Below are positions 41,600 to 53,156 of a stretch of DNA of 64,000 nt, in pieces. Within the stretch, counting starts at the first letter, position 1, and each line of letters begins with the position of its first letter. The notes below the pieces were generated by a model that worked only from the letters and a program-made list of their open reading frames with translations, did not search any database and had not been told where the DNA came from. Source of the stretch: Chiua virens (Eukaryota; Basidiomycota; Agaricomycetes; Boletales; Boletaceae); the NCBI GenBank assembly GCA_019787685.1, contig JAHNUO010000002.1:1302001-1366000 (forward strand), in the 5' to 3' direction. Made by a program: the position numbers and the translations under genes.

Positions 41600-44235
41600 A
41601 TGCGTAGACTGGCCTCCCTCTTAGTCGCGTCCTCCAGGCGCACCGACAGGTCTGATGCGCCGTCGTCCACCTCCCAAGACGACGATTCTCGTCCCCGTCT
41701 CCCTCAAAAGAAGTCCAGGGTCTTCTCCCTCTCCAGGAAACACCTCTCCTCGATGGACCCAGTGTCGTTGCCCCCGCTCATCGCCACTGATTTCGCAAAC
41801 TCCTCTTCCTCTTCATCAAGTGGTTCTACTACCCTCCGCACACCCGATGATGACGGCCTCCCACGTAGACCAAGCAAGAAAGGAAGTTGGAAATCATGGT
41901 TAGGGGGAAAGGATGCTACGTTCAGTGACCATACCGAGGAGCGACATACCCCCTGGCAATCATCTCAAAATATGCCCCTTCCCCCAAATTCTAGTTCCAC
42001 CGAAATGGACAGCACATCCTTACAGTCCGATGACCCGTATGGCTCCGACGGCATTCCCACCACGTTGTACTCTCCCCAACAGATGACCACAGCGCGAGCT
42101 AATGCCCGTACTATGATCACGAACAGTCTTGTTCCCCAACACACCTCGGCTCCCCTCTTTCAGTCGCCAGAAGCTATTTCCTTTCCTCGCTCGTGCCACA
42201 ATCGTCGACACCTGCGCCATCGTGAGACGCTAGAGTCAGAGCTGCACAAAAAGTCGCTTCTAGCGCGTTTGGACCGGCTATCTCCCTCCGCGGAATCATC
42301 AATTGTCTCACTGGCATCAAAATCTGTTCCTCCTAAACCACAGTCCCATTGGAAATTTCAGGACGACGTTTTCCCCTCGGCAGATTCTGTGAATTTCCAC
42401 AGCCGCGGCCTTGAGAATTGGGTTTCTCGTCCCTGCTTCGAGGATAGACTTCAGCTTTGGACTTGCTCGGAGACTGACGAGATCGTCCGCATTCGAATTC
42501 CGGGGTCTCACTTTGGGGTGGCTGCGCTGGAATTCTCAGAATCCCTCGAACTATTGGCCGGTACATTATTGGAGAGTGACGAGGATGTGGAGCCAGACGT
42601 TACATTCGACCCTACTTCGCAGTTCACACTGCCACCTCTGACCCTTAGTAAGTGCATTTCGCTGCGTATTTTAATCGATGTTCAGACTTCCGCCCTGCAG
42701 ATCTTGATCCTCCTGCGGCTCAAATGAAAGAACCAGAGTCGGGGCCACTCACTCTCCCATCTGACATGTCACAAACCAAGGATTCCCCTGCGAAACCGTC
42801 TCCTTCGCAACAGACCAGTGCTGCCTCGTTAACTTTACCCAACACTCTGTCGCCTGCGCAACAAGTTAAGGAACCAACGTCCTCTGGATCCGCGACCAAC
42901 GACCCTGTTCCGAAACGAGGTGTCCGGTTTGCAGATGATGACGGCAAAGACGATCAGATACCCTTGGGCTACGTCCTTCGCATCCGGAAGAACAAGGAAC
43001 AGAAGGCGCAATTCCTCCGAGAAGAGCGGGCACGGCGGGCACGGGTAGCACAGCTTTCCACGGAGAATCGTCATCCAACTACTACGTCGCAGGTTTCGAG
43101 AGTTATCACTCGGCGGCAACCCTTGCGCCCACCCTTGCGCCCTTTGATATCGCTGCATGAGCCATTGAAACCACAGAAGCCGGCGACGGTTTCGCAAGTC
43201 GTCGGGGAAGAAGAACGCCTTCGTCGAGAGGTGGAGAAAATAGAGATGGAGAAGCTAAAAAGGTCTAGAGAGTTGGCTAGAAAACAGGCAGAGGAGCGGG
43301 AGCGTGCTTACGCCGAGGAACTTCAAGCCGCGCGCGCGCGGCGTGAGGCCGTTCGTGCTGGGCGTCCGTTGCTCGAGTCAGCCTCATTATCTCCACGGGC
43401 CGCTGACCGTAGCCGCTCTGGCTCTCGGGATTCGATGCATCTTTCGCTTCGGGGGTCAAACGTGTCCCACAAGTACACGCCCGAATTGGTTTTTACACCG
43501 GTCTCACCTCACGGCGGTTCCCCTTCGAGCTCGGTGCCTGCTACGCCTGGCAGTCAATACAGTTTCTCGAGACCACCCTCGCTTTATTCTGCTCATACGG
43601 CGTCATCGGAGGACGTCAGGGGACGAGACGGCCGACTTGGGAGTAGACGCATGTCTGTGCTTTCGGATACGACGAAAGGTATATCACTGCATCCGCCATA
43701 TGATCCTCGGATGTCATTTAACCCATATGTGTGGACGGGTGTCCCACCAGTCCCTCCAATGCCCGCCATTCCGATGGTCAACGGCATGCCGTTTTATGGG
43801 GTGGACATGCCTTTACTCCCTCCAACGCCTCCATTCATGATGAACGAATTCGGTGTTCGCTCCCGTTCGTATACTGGGTCGCCCGGGCAGTCCCCTCTAC
43901 AAAGTTCGACTTCACTTCCCAGGCAGTACAGTTCTGAAGGAGCCAATTCTAGCAGCCGTAATTCAAGCTCACATTCTTTCGGGTCGCATCAGAGGCGTTC
44001 TAGTGACGATGCTCCCCGTGTGTCAAGGTCGCCTGGAGGCTCTCGATCGGGAAGCTACACCGATGTTCGGGGTAGCAAAACATCCGCCTCTATGCGTGGT
44101 GCCCCGTCGCAGAGTCCACAAAGATCGAGCTTCGTTGTACCCGAACCGAAGAGATCGTCGTCGCTAAGGCCTGTATCCGGTGCTTACCCTTCTGTACCAC
44201 CTGCCCAAGTTCGTCGACGGACTGCCGCATCATAA
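41600..44235 (+). CDS. Large low-complexity protein with a central coiled coil, unknown function
   Basis: Two exons (41600-42647, 42686-44235) joined by a 38-nt GT-AG intron give 865 residues. The N-terminal third is Ser/Arg/Pro rich with basic stretches. The middle (from about residue 440) has FRIRKNKEQ-like basic helices and a strongly charged helix (EERLRREVEKIEMEKLKRSR then ELARKQAEERERAYAEEL) that should form a coiled coil. The C-terminal third is Ser/Pro/Tyr rich, with many SRSGS and PPxPP segments and hydrophobic proline clusters (WTGVPPVPPMPAIP). I know no domain in it. Composition and layout resemble scaffold or cell-end proteins, but this is a weak inference. Confidence 0.75.
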
Positions 44236-44739
44236 AAGACCGCTCGTGTTCCACATGGCCAATGAGCCCTTGTATTTTCACTGTTTGCAGTGCGAGATTC
44301 CATTCCTTCGGACACACTCATTTGATACCCTCAGCGCGTCGGAATTCCCAATGATCAATAATCCTCATAGTCATACCTCAAAGTCATTTCACATCACGTC
44401 GAAGCACCTATGGATATTTTCTAACTTAATGTTCCCAGTCGGGGATTTTTCAACTATTGTCAGGACGATTTTGGGACATCGGTGGAGTTTCAAGAACTCC
44501 ATCTTTACATTTTGCACTCATGCTGGACCACTTCTAAACTCCATGTTTCCTTTCATGCATTTATCATTGGGTTTGCACTTTACTTGTCAATATACTTGCG
44601 TAGTTGCCTCGCTCAGATATAAATTACAATGTACAATGCATATTTTGCGGTCCTGCATCTATTGGGCATCATCGCGTACTAGTAAGCAACCTCATCCATC
44701 ATATTCTGTTCCGGTACATGGTAAACCAAGAAGTCGGCG
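44236..44739. other. Convergent intergenic region, about 500 bp, no gene seen
   Basis: This lies between the stop of the low-complexity gene (+) and the stop of the CENP-A gene (-). It is AT rich with many TTT runs, consistent with two 3' UTRs. Open frames here have no similarity or splice logic. Confidence 0.5.
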
Positions 44740-45447
<708 letters not shown>

Positions 45448-45512
45448 CGGTTGGTTTCAAGTTGGATTTAGGCAACTTTGGTCCATTTCCATTTTGGTGC
45501 TTGAAAGTTGAG
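45448..45512. promoter_or_regulatory. Shared bidirectional promoter of CENP-A and the Gfd2-like gene
   Basis: Only 65 bp lie between the two divergent start codons, so both 5' UTRs and core promoters must fit in, or extend into, each other's coding region. No clear TATA box is visible. Confidence 0.5.
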
Positions 45513-47025
45513 ATGGTGTCGCCTGTAATCACTGGCTACTATCGCTACACAGACATCTTCTTTGAATGGTACGCGATACTGTCATTATCGTCGTCATCGT
45601 CGCTCACAGTAGCGTACAGGCATCAGGCACTTCCTGATCCACTCGATCGCAGCCCGCTCAAGGCAGTCCTCTCCCAGGACGCGCTCGTACACCCAGATCA
45701 CCCCCTCCACAAGGATGGCATCGAGGGCATCGAGCTCTACATGGGGACCCTTCAAAACTTTGAAACGCGTCTCCTCTTTTCATCCGCCCAGGTCGAGTAC
45801 ATAAGATACTGGCTGCACGCGATGCAGCTCACACAAAACCCCATCTCGCTGCCCTACTCCGACTGTCTCCTCACAGAGTCGAGTCTCAGGCACGTCTCCC
45901 CCGTCAATTTTACGACCAGAGAGGACCTCCGCAAGGTGCTCAGGGTAATATTTCATACGTCCGTGACCCGAGTCCGTTTCTGATCTACCAATGCATTCAT
46001 AGCAAATCGAGAAGAACAATAAGCGTCTCAAGGGCGTCGATCCGACCCTCAACGCACGCCGCGATATATTCGAGCGCGTGCGAGTCTTTTGGTCCCAGAA
46101 ATCCGGCGTGTGGTGTGCCCTCGATTTTGAGGCATGGGACAGAGATCATAGCCTCCTCACCGAGTTCGGGTGGAGCACCGTCTGCTGGGAGGACGATAAC
46201 CAGATCGACGAACAAGGCCATCTCATCGTCAAAGAACACAGGTATTACAACAACACGTTCGTCCCGAATCACAAAGATGTATGTCAGATGTCTTTCGTCT
46301 GCGTACCATCCCTCTGACTGGGCGAGTTAGCGGTTTGCGTTTGGGACGAGCGAGCAGGTCAATAAGGCGACGTTCAAGAGTCGCATCCAGAAGCTCATCA
46401 CCGATCTTCAATCTGCTGGTCCGCTCTTTTTGATTTTCCACGACAATAACCAGGATATCAAGTGCGCATAGCTACACTATCTTGTGGATATGGATGTTTA
46501 ACGCGAACGACAGGTACCTCAAGTCAAAGGACGTGGAAATCCAGTTGCCCAACATGGCATTCCTACTCCCTGACGTACTCCCGCAAGAGGGTATCTTTAT
46601 CATTGACACTTCGGACCTCTTTGCTGCCCTCGAGGGTGAGGCGGGTGGTAACCGCAGGTCGCTCGAACGCGTCTGTAGACACCTCCAAATCAGTACAACG
46701 TATCTTCACAATGCCGGGAACGATGCACACGTATGTTGCCTTTGTCCTAGCGCGAACTTTCTAACGAGCTGATCAGTATACCATGTTGGCGCTGCAATCC
46801 ATGGCTTCCGGAGATCACGTTGACTTGCAGCGAGAGAAACGCTGGCCCCATCGTACTGGCACCAATGCCACGACTGGGACAACACAGAGCGGCACGGGTG
46901 TCAAGGTAAACTTTGATCCATGGGAAGAGGACGATGACTTTTCCGACCAAGAAGGGCTGTTTGGACCCATCGTTGACACGACCCAGTCCGCGGTTGCAGA
47001 GGATAACCCAGACGAGGGGGAATAG
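45513..47025 (+). CDS. DEDDh RNase H-fold protein (Gfd2/YDR514C C-terminal domain-like)
   Basis: Predicted 3'-5' exonuclease-fold protein of the Gfd2/YDR514C group, linked in yeast to mRNA export but poorly studied. Six exons (45513-45568, 45620-45944, 46003-46278, 46331-46461, 46514-46730, 46777-47025) give 417 residues. The N-terminal half is family specific (YYRYTDIFFEWHQ, VHPDHPLHKDGIEGIELYMG). The nuclease half has the DEDDh set: CALDFEAWD (Asp, Glu), LFLIFHDNNQDIKYL (Asp), and TYLHNAGNDAHYTMLALQ (His and the last Asp). The tail is acidic (WEEDDDFSDQE). All catalytic positions are present, so activity is plausible. It shares a 65-bp promoter with CENP-A. Confidence 0.85.
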
Positions 47026-47163
47026 ATGTGGCGAGTCGCACGGTGTATTATTTAAAGTGTGTTCGTTTCTAAAATGTACGAGTGATAAGTAGGGTATATA
47101 AAAGAAGGATTCATGACGCCGTCGCCATCCTGAAAAGGTTTGCCAATGGTAACAGGGTGGAGA

Positions 47164-48650
47164 TCACTCTTCCTTTTCATTGTCGACATGACCATTAGCC
47201 TCTCCATCATCTTCGTCGTCTGATCTGTCGTCCGTCATAGTAGAGGGTTTCAAGGACCTGCGATGCCTATGTTAAACATTGTAACATAGTTGTATAAGTT
47301 GACAGACCTTAGAGCTATGCGCAAGATGTAGTAGTACCAGAATATATTAAGGATTTGAAGCAGGGAAAGAGGAATGATCATTTGGTATTTCATCCACCAG
47401 ACGAGCCAGACTCCTTTCTCCGGTATCCATGCTCGATTGGCCTCACTACTGGAGGTTAAAAGAGATAGACCACCTGACGATAACACTCACTCGATGAGGT
47501 CGAATTCATACCATACCGACCAGAGTATTACGAAGTTTAGATAGTGCCGGAAGTATCTGCAACGGAACATATCAATATCGCATACTAATAGAGAAGGGCG
47601 GAGCACGACGAACGTCCACATGCAAAGAAATACTAAGAATGCAACTAGTTTCAGGCGAACGAATTGCAAGTAGTTGAGAATCTTGGAAAACTATCACTAG
47701 CAGTCAAACCAAAGGGAAAGGAAAATAAACGAGAAAACACTGACGGCAAGAAAGACATCTGGAATGTCCATACTCATGTATACTGCGTTACCAATGAACG
47801 TGAGGTTTGTCAAATAGCTCCATCTTTGAATACAAGGTGAGTGGTGATCCTGTGTAATCAGGGAGGAAGTACCCAACGAGCCAGAGAGTGACAAGGTGGT
47901 GTGCGACGAGTTCGCCGTAGTCTTTGCGAGGTTTTTCGAGACAGAGGAGAAGGACGATGAGCTGCTGAACCCAGTAAGCAGAGTGCATGAGGTAGTAGCG
48001 CTTCAATTCGGGTATCATGTCCCAGTGTGGATAACCTGTGGAGGATGTGTGAAATAATAGTCGTACGGATCAACGAGAAAAGTGACCTCGCCAAAAGTAC
48101 TCGGTCTTGTACCAGTAGGTCGGTAATTGAGACATGATGCGCTATGGGGGGAGTGATGAGGTGGGGCGAAGAGGAGGGTAGGTAGGACCAACATAACCCC
48201 AAGTACCCATGACCGCGAAATACACGAGTGCATAAGCCTGTTCACCGAACCTGTTAAGTTTTGAAGTACTTTTGATGCCGAAATGACGGGCTATGGGATG
48301 AGAGAGATTGATGGTGACGACCTGACGAAGAAAGGAGAAGAAGACGATGTGGTACGCGAGAAAGACAAGGTCCAAGTAGCCCTTTTGATAGCGAGGATCC
48401 GAGTCCGGGGAAGAAGGGACGCGGATGAGAGATGAAGAGAAAGGATCTAAACGGATTTTGAAGGTCCTGGGCGACAAATGGAGCGAGAACCTGCCAGTTG
48501 ACAAAAAGAATGACGGGTATGAGAAGGAGCTTGAAGGAGGAGGCTGGTGTATGTGAGTAAAAAGGACGCGAGAAAAGAAAGCCAAGTACCAGGATTTACG
48601 ATCCATCGTGCTGTTCTAAGGTCGGACCAAAAGCCCCGAGGAGGTGTCAT
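47164..48650 (-). CDS. lag1: Ceramide synthase Lag1/Lac1 (TLC domain)
   Basis: ER membrane acyl-CoA-dependent sphinganine N-acyltransferase. The N-terminus (GFWSDLRTARWIVNPASSFK) leads to a first hydrophobic helix, then QKGYLDLVFLAYHIVFFSFL, NRFGEQAYALVYFAVMGTWG, RIMSQLPTYWYKTEYFW, the active-site Lag motif YGELVAHHLVTLWLVGWSYL, NAVYMSMDIPDVFLAFSKIL, MWTYFRHYLNFVILWSVWYE and WLVWWMKYQMIIPLSLLQIL. It ends with an acidic tail NGHVDNEKEE. About ten exons. One break: between LQNPFRSFLFISH and SSPDSDPRYQKGY (about 48400-48440) the frame moves by one base with no usable splice signals. The start is 32 bp from the divergent rex3 start. Confidence 0.9.
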
Positions 48651-48682
48651 GGTGTGAGGTTGAGTCTCGGACGTATTACATC

Positions 48683-50488
48683 ATGTTCTCTACGTTACCC
48701 GGTCTGTTCGAGTCTGTGCCGTGTCCGCGCAAGCACGACCATTCCAACTGTCCGTTCTCGCACACCAAAGACACTCTCCACTGCTTTCAACCAATCGCCG
48801 TTCCCTCAGACCCCCCTCCGAAGAGACCGTTTGAACTCGTCACCCCTTCCCCTTCCCCTTCAGAGCCGCCCCCTCAGCGCATCAAGACCTCTTCCACCCC
48901 AAAGCCACTCCCCCTTCCTTCACATACCCAGTCGTCCGTGCGTCATCTCCCCTCCTCTCCGTTCCTTCTTATCCCGTCACTGTAGACCAGCGCGCCCATC
49001 CTCAGAATCAATGCCGCCCAGTCACAGGTCGCCTTGCCTGTCCGCCAGGTTCGCGATCCACTCCTTTGCTGCTTCTTGACTGACCGTCCACTCAGGTCAT
49101 GCTCAAGAGTCTCTATGACCACTTTGTCGTCTTGTACGAAAACCTCTTGTCCGCAAACCCGACTCTTGCTTCCGAGCATGCCTTGCGCCAAGAAGAACAG
49201 GTCTACAAGAACGCCACAAAACTCACCTATCGCAATGTGCGCATTCTCGTACCTCTTTCCTTCCCATTTTTCATCCCCTTCCCCAGGCAGTCATAAACTC
49301 GATCGCTTCTCTAAAGAAACGTCCCATCCCTACTTCCATCTCCCACCCCTCCGTCGGCACTGATGACGACATCGCTGCCCGTGCAGAGGCTCGCAACAAA
49401 CTTGATGCCCTTGTTCTCACCCGTCCCTTGCTCACCCACCTTCTCATGACAACCGATACCATGAAACAGTGGGGTTATATAACCGAAATACCCAACGGCG
49501 AAGGCGGATCAGAGCCACACGCCGTCGATCGGATCACCAAATGCGAGCGTTGCGGCCAGTCTTATATGGTCACAAACACCCCCACCCAAAACGAGTGCTC
49601 ATACCACTGGGGAAAACCATTCAACAAAACGATAAATGGTACGTCCGAGATATCCGTACCGTTCTTCGTGTCCGACCTTACCCGGAAGGTGAAAAACTGC
49701 GCATATACTCGTGCTGTTCAAAGACCACCAGCGAAGATGGTTGTTCAAGAGGATTTCACGTCTTTTACGAGTCGGATCCAAAGGATCTTCATCTCCGTCA
49801 TCCATTCTCGTTCACACGACGCCAAAAATCTCGTGAAGGAGACGATTCTACCGACACTGCTTTCGATGTTGTTGCCCTCGATTGTGAAATGATTTACACT
49901 ACCGGTGGCATGCATGTCGCCCGAGTCTCAGTTGTCGATGGCGCCGGGACCGAGATTTTCGATCAACTAGTCCGGTTGGACGACGGCGTTGAGGTCGTGT
50001 CAGTATCCACCTTTTAGATGGCTCCGTTCTGGCCTGATGTCTTTCCAGAGACTACAACACCCGCTTTTCGGGTATCACCAGAGATCAACATCAACATGCC
50101 TCGCTGACTCTCCCTCTAATACGACAATCACTCGACTTGTTTATCAATTCAGAGACGATCATAATAGGACATGCTCTGGAAAATGATCTCAAAACGCTGC
50201 GCATGATACATCATCAATGTGTCGATACTGCAATCCTCTTCCCTCACCGAGCTGGACCTCCGTATAGGCGATCTTTAAAGGCTCTGTCCGTACCATTCGC
50301 TTTCGCCTTCTCAGAATACACTAACCACACGTCATATTAGTGCGAAGGAACATATTGGAATAGCCATACAAACTGGAGATGGATCGACCGGCCATTCCTC
50401 AGTAGAAGACTCTGTCGCGACGCTCGACCTTGTGCGATGGCATATTCTCAACAAACCAAAAGCCAAAACTACAACGTCAGATTCATAG
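48683..50488 (+). CDS. rex3: RNA exonuclease Rex3/REXO1 family (DEDDh)
   Basis: 3'-5' exoribonuclease that trims stable RNAs (U5 snRNA, MRP and others in yeast). The N-terminus has a CCCH-like zinc finger (PCPRKHDHSNCPFSH) followed by Pro-rich sequence. A second Cys-rich part (CERCGQSYMVTN ... CSYHWGKPF ... YSCCSKTTSEDGCSRGFHVF) precedes the nuclease: VVALDCEMIYTTGGMHVARV (Asp, Glu), TIIIGHALENDLKTLRMIH (Asp), KEHIGIAIQTGDGSTGHSS and VEDSVATLDLVRW (His, Asp). About eight exons; the one after RRSLKAL uses a GTCCGT donor. The stop at 50486-50488 faces the AP-1 sigma gene 222 bp away. All catalytic residues are present. Confidence 0.92.
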
Positions 50489-50710
50489 CTTGTTTGCATC
50501 CATCAACCATACATAGACCACTATGTCCATATACTCGTGTATCTTTAACTCCCGCTGAAGCTTCCCTGGGTCTATCAGTTATTGCCGGTGCGCGAAGGGG
50601 AGCTGGTACTCGTCAATGCTTGTCGGCTTGAATACACATTCCGTTTCAACGCGTTAGGGGCCCTTGATAACATATTTTCATACAGCCAGGGAGGAAGCGG
50701 AGAAAGGGAT

Positions 50711-51566
50711 CTAACCGGTGCGTACTCCCAAACGCCCTATGAGATCATCGCCGCCCTCCTGATCTTCTACACTGTCTGATTGTGTGACCTGCGGGGGTAC
50801 CATGAATAACAAGGATGGTCGACTTGAACACTGAACGAACCACACGTAGCACGGATTTCTTGGAGGACTCTTGCATTTCACCAGCGATAATTAGTTCATC
50901 CAGGATCTACGGAACGCGTAAGCTGCTTGCGGTATCGCGGAAAACAGCACATACAGCATACGCTTTTTGGAAGTTGAATATGCTGTAGAGAGTCATCACG
51001 ACATGTCCGTGAAATCCGCCAACATTTCTGACTTACAGGTCCAGCTCACACACCTGTATAGCATCAACAGTAGGTCAGCTGCAGGTAACGGAGCGGAAGG
51101 AAAGGATGACACATTTCCGAAATATCTGTCCAGGACTTCTACGTAGCGATGGATAATCTCCAGCGTGATGAGCTCGTTGTCGCTCGAGCTAATCCCGCAG
51201 ACGAAGAACAACGAGGCGTATCGCCGGTATACAACTTTGGTGTCTGCAGGACCGTAAAGAGGGATTCGTGTGCGGACACATCCACATTCCATGCCGTTCC
51301 GGTCAATCGCAGAAACGTTGCGAGGGCGCTCAGAATGACACTCACCCTTGTACTCTAAAAAATTACACATCCGCGTGCGTCGAGCCAAGACGAGCTGGGT
51401 AACGTCCTTGACGATCTTGACCTTGGCTTTTGGTGCTATCGTCGTAAACCATTTTGCAAGGCGTACTTTCCCTGATGAGAAGTTTCGATGTGAGATGTTA
51501 CTTGTCGGTTGTTTCGTGAATATGAGACGAGCCTTGTCGTGACACTAGTAAGATGTAGTTGATCAT
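50711..51566 (-). CDS. aps1: AP-1 clathrin adaptor, small (sigma) subunit
   Basis: Sigma subunit of the AP-1 complex in trans-Golgi/endosome sorting; it helps bind acidic dileucine signals. Seven exons (51533-51566, 51346-51471, 51113-51243, 51037-51053, 50955-50982, 50844-50906, 50711-50788) give 158 residues, the standard size. Sequence: [100 protein letters not shown] and [13 protein letters not shown]. The NFLEYKDTK wording separates AP-1 from AP-2. Exons of 17 and 28 nt occur. Intron 1 (51472-51532) needs a GC donor (CAAG|GCTCGT). Intron 2 is about 100 nt, longer than usual here. Confidence 0.95.
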
Positions 51567-51882
51567 AACTAATCAATGCTGGTGGCTGTGCACGTGATAT
51601 CCGTTATTCTTCACCAGACGTCGGTAATCTACGTGTACACTATGTCCAACGACTAGAAAAGAACAACCAACACGACACCACCTTTGGGAAGCTGGCCACT
51701 GCATTAAGACAAAACATTCCAGTCAGTACAAGAACAAAGTCTGAAACCCAAAGAGCGAATGGAATCAGATTAGATCAAGAAACAGTCATGGGGCACCACT
51801 TGCTCGCAAAGGGATATAGGGTGCCCTCGAACCACTTTGTGTCGTCACGCTCTCGGAGTGGAACGAGCACTTACCATTAGAT
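51567..51882. other. Intergenic region between aps1 start and cox18 stop
   Basis: About 315 bp holding the aps1 promoter and the cox18 3' UTR (both genes on the minus strand). No coding signal. CACGTGATAT at about 51591-51600 contains an E-box some 30 bp upstream of the aps1 ATG. Confidence 0.4.
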
Positions 51883-53079
51883 TTACTTTTTGCGTCGCTT
51901 GTCAACTACACCAGAGGAAACTGGTGACAAAGAAGACGGTACAGGTAGGGGAGTGAGGGTGATGGCTGTCGCCGCCAACCTTTTCTTCCTTTGCAACTCC
52001 CAGTAGTCGAGTATCCAGGTCTGCACGAGCCCAAACGTAGCCGACGTGACCCAATACAGGACGACACTCTGAAAACGTCGATAAGTCAGTAAAACTGACA
52101 CAAAGACGGTGCATACCCCGGGAACCACCGTTGCAATCAGAATTCGCCCGATGGATACCAATCTCAGTGCAGACTTGATAATCTTTTGGGGCTGGATCAC
52201 TGTCTCGCCCCTTGTAATTCTCTGCTCCTTCCACTTTTGCACATTGGCTTCACGTTCGCGCTGTTGGTCCGTCATGAACCACGTAGAGCTCTCCACGTTA
52301 GCTAATGTAATGAAGCCAAGTGCAATTGGTAGGGCGGCGGTTGGGTCGGGATGCACGAGTGTGGAGAGAGTTAGAAAGGACTCGGAGTCGAACGGTGTGG
52401 GGTGTTGTGAGATGTGCGCCAGCGCGATAGAGCATCCAACGAAGACGGGTAATTGAGTCAGAGGTGGTATCACCATCGTTATCATAGGCTGACAACGGTG
52501 TTCTGCAAAAAGTTCTTTCCGACGGGCTGCAACCTGGTAGAACGCGCTCAGTCATCCCAATGAAAAGCAACTTGAAAGGCGTATACACACAGCTTCTTTC
52601 ATTCTGGAACTGTGAATCATATGCAATTCCTCCTTCGTGCCCCGTACTTTCTCCCTCTGCATGTCTTTGAGTATCCTTTCCGCAATCACAGGTCCTTCCG
52701 ACTGCAGACGGGGTAAAACTTGTTCTTCCGCCCTCCATTGCCTTCGCTTGGACTACACAACATTGACTAAGAGTTCGGACGAAGTGAAATGATTAGAAAC
52801 TCACCCAGACCGAGAAGGGAACGGTGAGTGCAAGTCGAGTGAGTACCGTAAAAAAATGATTGTTGTAGAGTACGCAGGCCATGACGGGGGGATTGGAAGG
52901 GCGGTTGCAAGGTCGAGGAAACCATCTTTAAGAAGGTCTAAAGTGACATAGGTCTTCCGAGACCGGTTCAGGTAGAAATCCAGCTGAGGCTGCTGGTAGT
53001 GTGTTCTGCGAAGGATGCAGCCAGATCGAAGAGCATTTCGTGCCAGCATCAGCTGAATTCCGGTAGAGGTAAAAGTCAC
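51883..53079 (-). CDS. cox18: Mitochondrial Oxa1/YidC-family insertase Cox18
   Basis: Inner-membrane insertase needed to export the C-terminal tail of Cox2. The N-terminus is an Arg-rich mitochondrial targeting sequence (LARNALRSGCILRRTHYQQP). The insertase core has FLDLATALPIPPSWPAYSTT, the conserved LTRLALTVPFSVW, KDMQREKVRGTKEELHMI, PMITMVIPPLTQLPVFVGCS, ALGFITLANVESSTWFMTDQ, and VPGSVVLYWVTSATFGLVQ, and ends basic (VVDKRRKK). Four exons. One problem: the frame of the first exon breaks at a run of seven A (52850-52856; T7 in the mRNA). One more T would join TTIIF to TVLTRLAL perfectly, so this is probably a homopolymer error, or a real single-base deletion. The start is 77 bp after the dpb2 stop. 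Confidence 0.85.
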
Positions 53080-53156
53080 CAGTTCAAATTTCCTACAAAT
53101 TTCTTAATGGTACTATACACTACTTGGCACGACTACATATCTTGACCAGCTTGAAT

